A stretch of DNA of 64,000 nucleotides, from NCBI RefSeq assembly GCF_900215465.1, contig NZ_OBEH01000009.1, positions 1-64,000 of the forward strand, read 5' to 3'. The position numbers and the translations under genes were made by a program. The notes below the pieces were generated by a model. That model was not told the origin of the DNA and ran no database searches. It was given only the letters and a program-made list of their open reading frames with translations. The stretch is from Flagellimonas pacifica. Lineage in GTDB: Bacteria > Bacteroidota > Bacteroidia > Flavobacteriales > Flavobacteriaceae. Position 1 is the first letter of the stretch, and the number at the start of each line of letters is the position of its first letter. Below are positions 7,394 through 16,352 of this stretch, one piece after another.

Positions 7394-8697
7394 GTTTTCT
7401 GCTTCTTTTTTCGGGCAGCTGGAAACAATACATTGTTTAGAATCAATCGATAACCCGGAGAAGTGGGATGCAACTCCAACTCAGTTTTTGGATCTCCTAC
7501 CCTGTGCTGGTAATCTTCAGGGTCGTGCCCGCCATAAAAAGTAAAAAAACCCTTTCCTTTTATTCCGTGAATGTATCGAGCTTCACTGTTCAATTTATTC
7601 TCACCAAGAACCATAACTGTGGGCTTTACCTCTGTTCTAGTAAAAGCAGTTGTCTGCCCCATAAAACCTTTCACCAAGGCTGTATGGTTTTGGGTCAACA
7701 TTGTGGGTACGGGATCCCATTTGGCCGAGAATTCCATTAAGGAGAAATAATCAGATTCTTTGAGCACATTCCTCCTTTTATTGGTCATGTCAATGGACGA
7801 AAACTCATACCGCAGTGGATTACGCTCCAAAATAAAATTGGTAAATGCAAACGTTCTGCTAAAATCCAGTTTATTTTGATAATTCGCATCCGATGGGTCT
7901 CCGTCAAACATGGGTTCACAAATATCCACCCCTTCAGAAGCCAAGGCTATATCAAAACTATCTGTAGCTGAGCACATCGCAAACATAAAACCACCACCAA
8001 TAACATAATTCCTTATTTTTAAGGCCACTGCCCTCTTTTCATCAGAAACTTTGCTAAACCCAAGTTTTTCAGCTAATGCTTCAGCTTCGGCTTTTGCCTC
8101 TATATACCAAGGTGCCGCTCTATAGGCTCCATAAAACTTACCATACTGCCCAGTGAAATCTTCATGATGCAAGTGCAACCAATCATAAAGTGCCAATTTA
8201 TCGTCCAGAACCTCTTCATCATAAATGGTTACATACGGAATTTCAGCGTAGGTCAACACCATGGTCACTGCATCGTCCCAAGGCTGGTTTCCCTTTGGGG
8301 AATACACTGCTATCTTAGGTGCTTTTTCTAATATTACAGCTTCTTGATTTTGGGAAGGACTACTAATTTCGTCTAAAATAGATGCCGCTTGGGCATCTGA
8401 AAGTACCTCAAAGGAAACTCCCCTGATTTGGCATTCCTTTTGGATGGATTCACCATCAGGTAATAAAAATGAACCACCTCTATAATTCAACAACCATTGT
8501 ACTTTTTGCTGTTTGTTCAATACCCAATAGGTAATACCGTAAGCTTTTAAATGGTTTTCCTGACTTTCTGCATCCATGGGAATCAGGATAACGGAGGCTG
8601 TTGATTTTAAAAAAAAGAAAAGAAAAAAGAAAAGAAAAAGACCTCTCGACTGCGCTCGAGGTGACTCAGGTACTATTTTTTTAGAAGGGTACGTCAT
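7390..8697 (-). CDS. Conserved exported Bacteroidota protein with repeat-derived N terminus
   Basis: About 435 residues. The mature part (from ILIPMDAESQENHLKAYG) belongs to a flavobacterial family often labelled 'asparagine synthetase B' in databases. I see no asparagine synthetase motif. It looks like a class I amidotransferase-like alpha/beta fold, with IAVYSPKGNQPWDDAVT, HLHHEDFTGQYGKFYGAYR and GGGFMFAMCSATDSFDIAL conserved. The signal-peptide core (LFLFFFLFFFL) is encoded by a polypurine/polypyrimidine run, and residues PESPRAQSRG by a palindromic repeat. No ATG, GTG or TTG lies between the dnaB stop (8681) and this repeat, so the start is ATG 8697 inside dnaB (17-base overlap), or one of the ATGs at 8709 and 8715. 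Function unknown. Confidence 0.75.
   Translation of the reverse strand: MTYPSKKIVPESPRAQSRGLFLFFFLFFFLKSTASVILIPMDAESQENHLKAYGITYWVLNKQQKVQWLLNYRGGSFLLPDGESIQKECQIRGVSFEVLSDAQAASILDEISSPSQNQEAVILEKAPKIAVYSPKGNQPWDDAVTMVLTYAEIPYVTIYDEEVLDDKLALYDWLHLHHEDFTGQYGKFYGAYRAAPWYIEAKAEAEALAEKLGFSKVSDEKRAVALKIRNYVIGGGFMFAMCSATDSFDIALASEGVDICEPMFDGDPSDANYQNKLDFSRTFAFTNFILERNPLRYEFSSIDMTNKRRNVLKESDYFSLMEFSAKWDPVPTMLTQNHTALVKGFMGQTTAFTRTEVKPTVMVLGENKLNSEARYIHGIKGKGFFTFYGGHDPEDYQHRVGDPKTELELHPTSPGYRLILNNVLFPAARKKKQKT
8609..8662. repeat. Polypurine tract plus REP-like palindrome inside a coding start
   Basis: Positions 8609-8640 contain only A and G. They are followed by an imperfect palindrome (8641-8662): ACC, a two-base TC bulge, TCGA, loop CTGCGC, TCGA, GGT. 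Palindromes with the core TCGACTGCGCTCGA are, to my knowledge, common intergenic repeats in Flavobacteriaceae. Here the element lies inside the reading frame of the exported protein. Confidence 0.6.
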
Positions 8698-10225
8698 TAT
8701 CTGGGTCATCGTCACTGTTCATTGCGCTACCAAAAGCTTCATCTGTACTCGGAAGATTTGGTGTTGCAAAGGGGTTCTCTTCATCCGCATTCATCTTAGA
8801 TTGGAATTCGAATGGGGAATCAAAGTCATCCAAGTTATCAAATTTACCTAATGCACCCACAAACTTTAACCTAATATTCTCTAATCCACCATTACGGTGT
8901 TTTGCAACAATAAATTCCGCCTGACCTTGTGTTGGGGTACGTTCTTCGTCATCCCACTCGTCAATCTTGTAGTATTCAGGGCGATAAATAAATGAAACAA
9001 TATCCGCATCTTGCTCAATAGCTCCAGATTCCCTTAAATCTGAAAGGATAGGGCGCTTACTACCTCCCCTTGTTTCTACTGCCCTAGACAACTGGGAAAG
9101 TGCAATTACGGGAACACTAAGTTCTTTGGCCAGTGCTTTTAAGTTTCTAGATATTGTAGAAATTTCCTGCTCACGGTTACCTCCTTTTTGACTACCCCCT
9201 GCCGTCATCAACTGCAAATAATCAATAACTATGAGTTTTATGCCATGTTGGGATGCCAATCTTCTTGCTTTTGCACGTAGGTCAAAAATTGACAATGAAG
9301 GAGTATCATCAATGAACAAGGGAGCTTTTTCCAAAGCTTTTACCTTTACATTGAGCTGCTCCCACTCATGCTTTTCCAATCTACCCGTTCTCAGTTTTTC
9401 TGAAGACAATCCCGTTTCGGATGAAATCAAACGGGTAATCAACTGTACCGAAGACATCTCCAAAGAGAAGAATGCCACTGGAATCTCAGAATTTACGGCA
9501 ATATTTCTTGCCATAGAAAGCGTTAATGCGGTTTTACCCATACCCGGTCTTGCCGCCACAATAATCAAATCACTGGGTTGCCAACCCGATGTCAGTTTAT
9601 CCAATTTATCAAACCCAGAAGGGATTCCGCTCATACCTTCCTTATTGGAAATCTCTTCAATCTTCTTTTTGGCCTGAATGACTAAATCCAATGCAGTTTC
9701 TGCAGAACGTTTTAAATTTCCTTGGGTTACTTCGTACAATTTTGCTTCTGCATTGTCCAAAAGGTCAAAAACATCCTTGGAATCACTATAGGCATCTTCA
9801 ATAATTTCACTGGAAATCTTGATCAAACTTCTTTGAATGAACTTTTGAAGAATAATTCGGGCATGAAACTCAATATGGGCAGAAGATGCTACCTTTTGCG
9901 TCAATTTAATGAGGTAAAAGTCCCCACCTACCGCTTCCAGCTTTCCATCTTTCTTTAATTGGGCAGAAACGGTTAATAAATCAACAGGTTCAGATGATTC
10001 GAACAATTTGAAAATCGCTTCATAAATAAACCTATGGGCATCTTTATAGAAAGCATCTGGATGTAGGATATCTATTACTTCATCTACACCCTTCTTGTCA
10101 ATCATCATTGCACCAAGCACAACTTCCTCTAAATCAACAGCTTGAGGAGGTATTTTACCTCTCTCTAGATTAATAAGGGTAGACTTGTCAACTTTGTGAC
10201 CAACAATTGGGCTTGGCTTGTCCAT
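8681..10225 (-). CDS. dnaB: Replicative DNA helicase
   Basis: Hexameric 5'-3' helicase that unwinds DNA at the fork. The 514 residues include the N-terminal primase-interacting domain (PPQAVDLEEVVLGAMM, about 25-130), a linker, and a RecA-like C-terminal domain from about 190 with Walker A RPGMGKT (226-232), Walker B LIVIDYLQLM and the DnaB motif LSQLSRAVETRGG. An acidic, low-complexity tail (PDNDVPF) ends the protein. No intein is present. The following gene overlaps its 3' end. Confidence 0.97.
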   Translation of the reverse strand: MDKPSPIVGHKVDKSTLINLERGKIPPQAVDLEEVVLGAMMIDKKGVDEVIDILHPDAFYKDAHRFIYEAIFKLFESSEPVDLLTVSAQLKKDGKLEAVGGDFYLIKLTQKVASSAHIEFHARIILQKFIQRSLIKISSEIIEDAYSDSKDVFDLLDNAEAKLYEVTQGNLKRSAETALDLVIQAKKKIEEISNKEGMSGIPSGFDKLDKLTSGWQPSDLIIVAARPGMGKTALTLSMARNIAVNSEIPVAFFSLEMSSVQLITRLISSETGLSSEKLRTGRLEKHEWEQLNVKVKALEKAPLFIDDTPSLSIFDLRAKARRLASQHGIKLIVIDYLQLMTAGGSQKGGNREQEISTISRNLKALAKELSVPVIALSQLSRAVETRGGSKRPILSDLRESGAIEQDADIVSFIYRPEYYKIDEWDDEERTPTQGQAEFIVAKHRNGGLENIRLKFVGALGKFDNLDDFDSPFEFQSKMNADEENPFATPNLPSTDEAFGSAMNSDDDPDNDVPF

Positions 10226-10392
10226 AAATGCGAATGTAGGTAATTAACCTTTAGTTAACTTTAAACTTACATCTTTCGATGTTCACAGGTCATCAACAAA
10301 ATTAATGTTGAAAACTAAAAATAGTTGTTAATAACCCAAAAATGTTTGAAGAAAAAATCTAATAAAAAAAGAGGGGGCTAGAAAAACCGTTA

Positions 10393-11346
10393 TTATCCGT
10401 TGAAGACTCCCATTTCGGCATATTTTTCCATTCTAGTTTTTACCAATTCTTTTGGTGATAACTTTTTAAGCTCTTCAAAATGGTTGGAAATTTTATTCTT
10501 AACGGTTTCGAAAGTTTTTTCCCTATTGGTATGCGCACCTCCCAATGGCTCACGGACAATTTCATCAACAAGTTTTTGCTTCTTCATGTCGGTAGCAGTA
10601 AGTTTTAACGCATCTGCCGCTTGTTCTTTATACTCCCAACTTCTCCAAAGGATAGATGAGCATGATTCCGGAGAAATGACAGAGTACCAAGTATTCTCTA
10701 ACATCAACACCTTATCTCCTACTCCAATACCCAAAGCTCCACCAGAGGCTCCCTCACCTATAATCACTACAATAATAGGGACTTTTAGTCGGGTCATTTC
10801 CAGAATGTTACGTGCAATAGCCTCACCTTGGCCTCTCTCCTCAGCTTCAATACCGGGATAGGCACCAGGTGTGTCTATAAAACAAACTACTGGGATTCCA
10901 AACTTCTCTGCGGATTTCATCAGGCGCAATGCTTTCCGATACCCCTCTGGGTTGGCCATACCAAAGTTTCTATATTGACGGGTCTTAGTGTTATATCCCT
11001 TTTGTTGGCCAACAAACATATAGCTTTGATCGCCAATTTTACCTAAACCACCGATCATGGCCTTATCGTCCTTAACATTTCTATCTCCATGAAGTTCCAA
11101 GAAAGTATCTCCGCAAATGGCATTTATATAATCCATGGTATATGGCCTATTGGGATGCCTTGATAGCTGTACACGTTGCCATGCGGTCAAATTCTTGTAG
11201 ATATCCTTTCGGGTCTCTCCTAACTTCTTTTCAATCTGCTGGCAAGTTTCGCTAACGTCAACATCACTTTCTTCGCCAATGACCATGCATTTTTGAAGCT
11301 GGTCTTCAAGTTCTTTTATGGGAAGTTCAAAATCGAGGTATTCCAT
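10393..11346 (-). CDS. accA: Acetyl-CoA carboxylase carboxyltransferase subunit alpha
   Basis: With AccD this transfers the carboxyl group from biotin-BCCP to acetyl-CoA, making malonyl-CoA for fatty acids. The 317-residue protein has the normal length and the family motifs: PYTMDYINAI, FLELHGDRNVKDDKAMIGG, FVGQQKGYNTK, GIPVVCFIDTPGAYPG and IIGEGASGGALGIGVGD. It is monocistronic, with its own -7 box upstream; accD is not in the window. Confidence 0.96.
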   Translation of the reverse strand: MEYLDFELPIKELEDQLQKCMVIGEESDVDVSETCQQIEKKLGETRKDIYKNLTAWQRVQLSRHPNRPYTMDYINAICGDTFLELHGDRNVKDDKAMIGGLGKIGDQSYMFVGQQKGYNTKTRQYRNFGMANPEGYRKALRLMKSAEKFGIPVVCFIDTPGAYPGIEAEERGQGEAIARNILEMTRLKVPIIVVIIGEGASGGALGIGVGDKVLMLENTWYSVISPESCSSILWRSWEYKEQAADALKLTATDMKKQKLVDEIVREPLGGAHTNREKTFETVKNKISNHFEELKKLSPKELVKTRMEKYAEMGVFNG

Positions 11347-11376
11347 GTAAAGTTTATTTCAGAAATATGGTGGGGA

Positions 11377-11384
11377 CAAATATA
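11377..11384 (-). promoter_or_regulatory. -7 box (TATATTTG) of accA
   Basis: The minus strand carries a perfect TATATTTG box 31 bases upstream of the accA ATG; no well-spaced TTG was found. Confidence 0.5.
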
Positions 11385-11452
11385 AAACTTTAAAGATGAC
11401 TCCTAAAAACTTGACAAGCTATTTAATGGATAAGATTGCCCTTCAATTTTGA

Positions 11453-12535
11453 TCATCGTTTGGCTTTCATCAACAAATAAACTGCAAAAACACCAAAAAT
11501 AAGGTTGGGAAGCAATACTGCCAACAGCGGCGAAAAACCAGATTGTTCTGCCAAGGTCCCAAATACCTTATCAAAAAAAATGTAGATAAAAGCCACCCCA
11601 ATACCGAAGGCCAGGTTTAATCCCATCCCCCCCCTACGTTTAACAGATGAAACGGCAACAGCTATAATTGTAAGCACAAAAGCAGCAATGGGCAAGGCCC
11701 ATCTTTTATATTTCACCAATACATATGCATTGATATTAGAGGCACCCTTACTTTTTTGATCTTCTATAAACTCATTGAGTTCAAACAAATTTTTAGTTTC
11801 CGCAACGTATGATATTGGTGTAAGGTCTTCTATTTTAAAAGTAAACAAGGTATCTAACCGCCTTTTAGTATGTATTTGCTCAACATTATTTTCTAGATTT
11901 CTTTTTACATAATTCGTCAACCTATAGATGCTATCCTTCTCTATCCATCTAATACTTGATGCAGAAATCTTGTAATCCAGTTTTTTATCTTCTCCAAAAT
12001 GTTCGTAGGTAAAATTTGTACCATTCTTTCTATTGGGATCAAAACTACTTACATAGATATAATCGTTCTCATTTAATTGATTGAAGATATTATTGGTAAC
12101 CTGTACTTTCCTCCCCTTTTTGAAGTATTTGTAATCAAACTCATTATATCCAATACTTGCATTGGGCACAATGAACATCCCCATCATAAAAATAAGGATG
12201 GCTACCAAAGTTGCCCCAATAAGATAGGGCCGTAAAAACCGCCAATAAGATACACCTGAACTTAGTATGGCAACAATTTCAGTATTACTGGCCAGTTTTG
12301 AGGTAAAAAATATAATGGATAGGAATAAAAAAATGGGAAGCAAGAGATTGCCAATAACCAATGTAAAGTTGCCATAAAATACTATTACTTCACTTAAAGG
12401 AGCCTCATTATCAATAATTTTACCCACTTTTTCCGCTAAATTGGCCATGATTCCTATGGGTACAAAGAGCATTAGCATCCCCAAGAAGGTAACCAAATAG
12501 CGTTTTAGGATATATTTATCAAGTATCGTAAGCAT
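11453..12535 (-). CDS. LptF/LptG-family lipopolysaccharide export permease
   Basis: A 360-residue inner-membrane protein of the YjgP/YjgQ family, the permease half of the LptB2FG transporter that extracts LPS. Membrane segments lie at about 15-35, 55-80 and 100-125. A periplasmic beta-jellyroll domain fills the middle, and three further membrane segments (ALPIAAFVLTIIAVAV; LAFGIGVAFIYIFFD; LLAVLLPNLIFGVFAVYLL) end the protein. The open frame runs to 12628, inside tgt. The family start MLTILDKYILKRY at 12535 gives a TAATG stop-start overlap with tgt, so the two are coupled. Whether it is the F or G subunit cannot be decided here. Confidence 0.88.
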   Translation of the reverse strand: MLTILDKYILKRYLVTFLGMLMLFVPIGIMANLAEKVGKIIDNEAPLSEVIVFYGNFTLVIGNLLLPIFLFLSIIFFTSKLASNTEIVAILSSGVSYWRFLRPYLIGATLVAILIFMMGMFIVPNASIGYNEFDYKYFKKGRKVQVTNNIFNQLNENDYIYVSSFDPNRKNGTNFTYEHFGEDKKLDYKISASSIRWIEKDSIYRLTNYVKRNLENNVEQIHTKRRLDTLFTFKIEDLTPISYVAETKNLFELNEFIEDQKSKGASNINAYVLVKYKRWALPIAAFVLTIIAVAVSSVKRRGGMGLNLAFGIGVAFIYIFFDKVFGTLAEQSGFSPLLAVLLPNLIFGVFAVYLLMKAKR

Positions 12536-13665
12536 TACAATCTTTTGTCCATTTGTTGTACCATTTTGGTCTTCCATTCCTGAAAATCCCCTGCTAAAAT
12601 ACGTTCTCTTGCAGTACGCACCAACCATAGATAAAAACCGAGGTTGTGAATAGTGGCAATTTGTTTGCCCAAATATTCATTTGCTGCAAATAGGTGCCTC
12701 AAATAGGCTTTTGAATATTCGGTGTCCACAAAGGTGATTCCCATCTCGTCAATTGGTGAAAAATCATCTTCCCATTTTTTATTTTTGATGTTGATAGTGC
12801 CATGTGAAGTGAACAACATTCCATTACGCGCATTTCGGGTAGGCATTACGCAGTCGAACATATCAACTCCCAACGCAATATTTTCCAATATATTAATAGG
12901 TGTACCAACACCCATCAGATATCTTGGTTTCTCTTCAGGGAGAATATCGCAGACAATTTCTGCCATTTCATACATCTCCTCAGCTGGTTCTCCCACAGAA
13001 AGTCCACCTATAGCATTTCCTTCAGCACCTACTGATGCAATATATTCAGCTGATTGTTTCCGTAAATCTTTATAAGTGGAACCCTGTACAATGGGGAAAA
13101 AACTTTGCGAATACCCATATTTAAATGGGAGCTTGTCCAAATGGGCCATACATCTATCCAGCCATCTATGTGTCATGTGCATGGATCTTTTGGCATAGTT
13201 GTAATCACAAGGGTAAGGTGTACATTCATCAAAGGCCATAATAATGTCAGCACCTATGGTCCGTTGGATTTCCATCACATTTTCAGGTGTAAAAAAATGA
13301 CGAGATCCATCAATATGAGATTTAAAATTTACACCTTCCTCCTTTATCTTTCTGTTGTTTGATAGTGAATAAACTTGGTATCCACCACTGTCTGTCAGGA
13401 TATTTCTATCCCAACCCATAAATTTATGAAGACCTCCAGCATGTTCTAAAATACCCGTTCCAGGACGTAGATATAAATGATAGGTATTTCCTAAAATAAC
13501 ATCGGGGTTTATTTCATCTTTTAGTTCCCGTTGGTGTACTCCTTTTACCGATGCCACCGTACCTACTGGCATAAAGATTGGAGTCTCAATTTTACCATGG
13601 TCGGTCATCAACTCACCAGCCCTTGCCTTGCTCTTATCGTCTTTTTGTAAAAGGGTAAATTTCAA
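12535..13665 (-). CDS. tgt: tRNA-guanine(34) transglycosylase lacking the usual zinc cysteines
   Basis: Exchanges guanine 34 for preQ1 in tRNAs for Asp, Asn, His and Tyr (queuosine pathway). The 376 residues carry the substrate-binding and catalytic motifs ILTDSGGYQVYS (Asp92), IMAFDECTPYP, GGLSVGEP and GVDMFDCVMPTRNARNG (Asp268, Asp271). The zinc site of typical bacterial enzymes (CxCxxC followed by a His) should lie at about 308-316, but the sequence there is MGITFVDTE, with no cysteine. The distal His of the TIHNL motif remains. Apart from this the protein is full length and well conserved, so it is probably active. It is coupled to the downstream permease gene. Confidence 0.95.
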   Translation of the reverse strand: MKFTLLQKDDKSKARAGELMTDHGKIETPIFMPVGTVASVKGVHQRELKDEINPDVILGNTYHLYLRPGTGILEHAGGLHKFMGWDRNILTDSGGYQVYSLSNNRKIKEEGVNFKSHIDGSRHFFTPENVMEIQRTIGADIIMAFDECTPYPCDYNYAKRSMHMTHRWLDRCMAHLDKLPFKYGYSQSFFPIVQGSTYKDLRKQSAEYIASVGAEGNAIGGLSVGEPAEEMYEMAEIVCDILPEEKPRYLMGVGTPINILENIALGVDMFDCVMPTRNARNGMLFTSHGTINIKNKKWEDDFSPIDEMGITFVDTEYSKAYLRHLFAANEYLGKQIATIHNLGFYLWLVRTARERILAGDFQEWKTKMVQQMDKRL

Positions 13666-13683
13666 TACTTGCTTTTAAGACCG

Positions 13684-13691
13684 CAAATATA
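13684..13691 (-). promoter_or_regulatory. -7 box (TATATTTG) of tgt
   Basis: Perfect TAnnTTTG match on the minus strand, 19 bases upstream of the tgt ATG. Confidence 0.5.
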
Positions 13692-13771
13692 GCCAACTCA
13701 TTTCCACAAAGCCTTAACAAAAAAATAAAGTTTATTGGTAGGACACATTTCGTAAAATAATCCATTAGTGC

Positions 13772-13802
13772 TTGTATAGCAGCATGATTGCCGTTACTTT
13801 TG
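13772..13802 (+). promoter_or_regulatory. Promoter of the transketolase genes
   Basis: TTG at 13772-13774 and TACTTTTG at 13795-13802, separated by 20 bases, lie 19 bases upstream of ATG 13822. Confidence 0.65.
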
Positions 13803-13821
13803 CCCCCATAAATTAAATACG

Positions 13822-14667
13822 ATGCCAAACAATAATGAATTACAGGATTTAGTGACCCAGGTAAGAAGGGACATTTTAAGAATGGTACACAAAGTAAATT
13901 CAGGACACCCAGGAGGATCATTGGGTTGTGCCGAATTCTTTGTAGCACTGTATAACGAAATCATGGAGCTAAAAGATGGTTTTGATATGGATGGACATGG
14001 AGAAGATCTTTTCTTCCTTTCCAACGGTCATATCTCTCCTGTTTATTATAGTGTTTTGGCTAGAAGAGGGTATTTTCCTGTTGATGAACTAAGCACCTTT
14101 AGGTTAATAGACTCACGTCTTCAGGGCCACCCTACAACCCATGAAGGTTTACCTGGAATCCGTATTGCCTCTGGTTCCTTAGGGCAGGGAATGTCCGTTG
14201 CTATTGGAGCCGCTTTGGCTAAAAAATTAAATGGCGATAATCATTTGGTCTATAGTTTACATGGGGATGGAGAATTGCAAGAAGGCCAAAACTGGGAAGC
14301 CATTATGTACGCTGCTGGCAATAAAGTAGATAACCTCATTGCAACCATAGATAGAAACGGTCAGCAAATAGATGGTAGCACAGAAGATGTTCTGCCACTT
14401 GGTGATGTTTCCGAAAAATTTAGGGTCTTTGGATGGGACGTTATGGAGATTGAAAATGGAAATGACCTTGGACAAGTAATTAAAGGATTACAAGAAGCGA
14501 AAAGAAGAACTGGAAAAGGTAAACCTGTTTGTGTAGTAATGACCACTGAAATGGGTAATGGTGTAGATTTTATGATGCATACCCACGCTTGGCATGGTAA
14601 GGCTCCAAGTGATGAACAATTGGCAACCGCCTTAGCACAAAACCCAGAAACTTTAGGTGATTATTAA
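13822..14667 (+). CDS. Transketolase, N-terminal (thiamine-diphosphate binding) subunit
   Basis: A 281-residue protein equal to the first third of transketolase. It has HKVNSGHPGGSLGCAEFFVALY near the start, the GSLGQGMSVAIGAALA segment and the TPP/Mg motif GDGELQEGQNWEA. It transfers two-carbon units between sugar phosphates in the non-oxidative pentose phosphate pathway. The remaining domains are encoded by the next gene, 16 bases on, so the enzyme is split into two chains that must assemble. Split transketolases are known in several bacteria and archaea. Confidence 0.93.
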   Translation: MPNNNELQDLVTQVRRDILRMVHKVNSGHPGGSLGCAEFFVALYNEIMELKDGFDMDGHGEDLFFLSNGHISPVYYSVLARRGYFPVDELSTFRLIDSRLQGHPTTHEGLPGIRIASGSLGQGMSVAIGAALAKKLNGDNHLVYSLHGDGELQEGQNWEAIMYAAGNKVDNLIATIDRNGQQIDGSTEDVLPLGDVSEKFRVFGWDVMEIENGNDLGQVIKGLQEAKRRTGKGKPVCVVMTTEMGNGVDFMMHTHAWHGKAPSDEQLATALAQNPETLGDY

Positions 14668-14683
14668 TTTTTAAGAAAAAGAC

Positions 14684-15637
14684 ATGACAAAGTATATAGA
14701 TCAAGGAAAACAGGACACTAGAAGTGGTTTTGGAGCAGGAATGACAGAATTGGGAAGAACAAACCCCAATGTTGTTTCACTTTGTGCCGATTTGGTCGGG
14801 TCACTTAAAATTCAAACGTTCATTGATGAAAACCCAGAGCGTTTTTTTCAAGTTGGTATAGCCGAAGCAAATATGATGGGTATTGCAGCTGGATTGACTG
14901 TTGGAGGTAAAATTCCCTTTACAGGCACCTTTGCGAATTTCTCTACGGGAAGGGTATATGACCAAATCCGCCAATCAATAGCTTATTCTGGTAAAAACGT
15001 AAAAATTTGTGCTTCGCATGCAGGTATTACTTTAGGAGAAGATGGTGCAACCCATCAAATTTTGGAAGACATCGGACTTATGAAGATGTTACCGGGTATG
15101 ACAGTCATCAATCCATGTGATTTTAACCAAACCAAAGCTGCAACTATTGCCATTGCAGAACATGAAGGTCCAGTATATCTTCGGTTCGGAAGGCCAAAAG
15201 TGGCTAATTTCACTCCTGTTGATCAAAAATTTGAGATTGGAAAGGCATTAATGCTCAGTGAGGGAACCGATGTAACCATCATAGCCACTGGACATTTAGT
15301 ATGGCAATCCTTAATCGCAGCTGAAAACTTGGAAAAACAAGGCATCTCTGCAGAAGTCATTAACATTCACACCATTAAACCGTTGGATGATGAAGCTATT
15401 TTGGCTTCTGTAAAGAAAACAGGGTGCGTTGTAACCGCAGAAGAACACAATTATTTGGGGGGCTTGGGTGAAAGTGTTTCTCGAGTACTCACCTCCAATT
15501 ATCCAGTGCCGCAAGAGTTTGTGGCAACACAGGATACTTTTGGGGAAAGTGGAACTCCTGATCAGCTTATGGACAAGTATGGCTTGAACAATAAAGCCAT
15601 TGAGGCTTCCGTTTTAAAAGTGTTGAAACGAAAATAG
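14684..15637 (+). CDS. Transketolase, C-terminal subunit
   Basis: A 317-residue partner of the preceding protein. It contains the pyrimidine-binding domain (DTRSGFGAGMTELGRTNPNV, FQVGIAEANMMGIAAGL with the catalytic Glu, GDGATHQILEDIGLMK) and the C-terminal transketolase domain (VTIIATGHLVWQSL to the end). Together the two chains cover the three domains of a normal single-chain enzyme. The start at ATG 14684 follows AAGAAAAAGAC; the gene is co-transcribed with the N-terminal subunit. Confidence 0.93.
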   Translation: MTKYIDQGKQDTRSGFGAGMTELGRTNPNVVSLCADLVGSLKIQTFIDENPERFFQVGIAEANMMGIAAGLTVGGKIPFTGTFANFSTGRVYDQIRQSIAYSGKNVKICASHAGITLGEDGATHQILEDIGLMKMLPGMTVINPCDFNQTKAATIAIAEHEGPVYLRFGRPKVANFTPVDQKFEIGKALMLSEGTDVTIIATGHLVWQSLIAAENLEKQGISAEVINIHTIKPLDDEAILASVKKTGCVVTAEEHNYLGGLGESVSRVLTSNYPVPQEFVATQDTFGESGTPDQLMDKYGLNNKAIEASVLKVLKRK

Positions 15638-15686
15638 TTTTCGGTATCATCTTTGATATTCTTCAATCTATTAAAACGAAACACTT

Positions 15687-16298
15687 ATGAAAAAAACACT
15701 TCTAGTAGCAGTGTTGTCCCTTATGGGTACAGCTGCATTTGCTCAAAGCGGAACAGGATTTGGTATTAAGGCTGGACTCAGCTACAACAAAAACGGAGAT
15801 CTTATTCAAACGATAAGCAACTCTGCCCAAAATGCAGTTGAAGGAGCCGAAGGAAAAGCCGGGTATCATTTTGGCTTTTGGGGAAAATTGGATTTTCCTA
15901 AAATGTATATAAGACCCGAATTGGTTTATACCAAAACCAAAAGTTCTTATGATGTGGGTAGCAGTTCCAATGATTACGATTTGTCAAAATTAGACCTTCC
16001 AGTATTGATTGGCGTTAAAATTGTTGGCCCACTCCATGTTTTTGCCGGTCCAGCATTTCAATATATTCTTAATAATGATCTTGGAGATATAGAAGTTCAA
16101 GATGTGGAAAACGATTTTTCTGTTGGATTAAATACCGGAGTTGGTGTTAATCTGGGAAAAGTTGGATTGGATGTTCGCTATGAACGTGGTTTTTCTAAAA
16201 ATGAAGCTCGAATCATCAGCAATAATGTTACAAACATTGAAGGTCGGGTTGATTCAAGACCATCACAAGTTATTTTTGCACTGTCTTTGAAATTGTAA
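15687..16298 (+). CDS. Outer-membrane beta-barrel protein (PorT-like porin family)
   Basis: A 203-residue protein with a signal peptide (LLVAVLSLMGTAAFAQ, cut after AFA). It then has alternating short beta strands (GFGIKAGLSYNKNGD; AGYHFGFWGKLDFPKMYIRPELVY; LHVFAGPAFQYIL; GLNTGVGVNLGKVGLDVRYERGF) and ends VIFALSLKL, an outer-membrane insertion-type C terminus. It probably forms an eight-strand barrel. The cargo or partner is unknown. It is monocistronic and shares a terminator with the convergent FKBP gene. Confidence 0.8.
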   Translation: MKKTLLVAVLSLMGTAAFAQSGTGFGIKAGLSYNKNGDLIQTISNSAQNAVEGAEGKAGYHFGFWGKLDFPKMYIRPELVYTKTKSSYDVGSSSNDYDLSKLDLPVLIGVKIVGPLHVFAGPAFQYILNNDLGDIEVQDVENDFSVGLNTGVGVNLGKVGLDVRYERGFSKNEARIISNNVTNIEGRVDSRPSQVIFALSLKL

Positions 16299-16315
16299 AA
16301 AAGATTTCTGTAATA

Positions 16316-16345
16316 AAAAAGGCCACTTATAAGTGGCCTTTTTTA
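16316..16345. terminator. Bidirectional terminator between porin and FKBP genes
   Basis: GGCCACTTA and TAAGTGGCC (16321-16338) form a perfect stem flanked by AAAAA on the left and TTTTTTA on the right. It can therefore stop transcripts from both converging genes. Confidence 0.85.
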
Positions 16346-16352
16346 TTATATA

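Noticed and set aside
7390..8697. Database label 'asparagine synthetase B' for the exported protein
   Set aside because: No N-terminal nucleophile Cys, no PPi-loop motif, and a signal peptide; the label is probably propagated.
9231..9677. 148-codon plus-strand ORF opposite dnaB
   Set aside because: Antisense shadow of the dnaB ATPase domain.
10400..10861. 153-codon plus-strand ORF opposite accA
   Set aside because: It lies entirely antisense to accA, which is conserved along its full length; the peptide has no recognisable domain.
13634..14024. Minus-strand ORFs between tgt and transketolase
   Set aside because: They run antisense into the transketolase start and cover its promoter; no homology signal.
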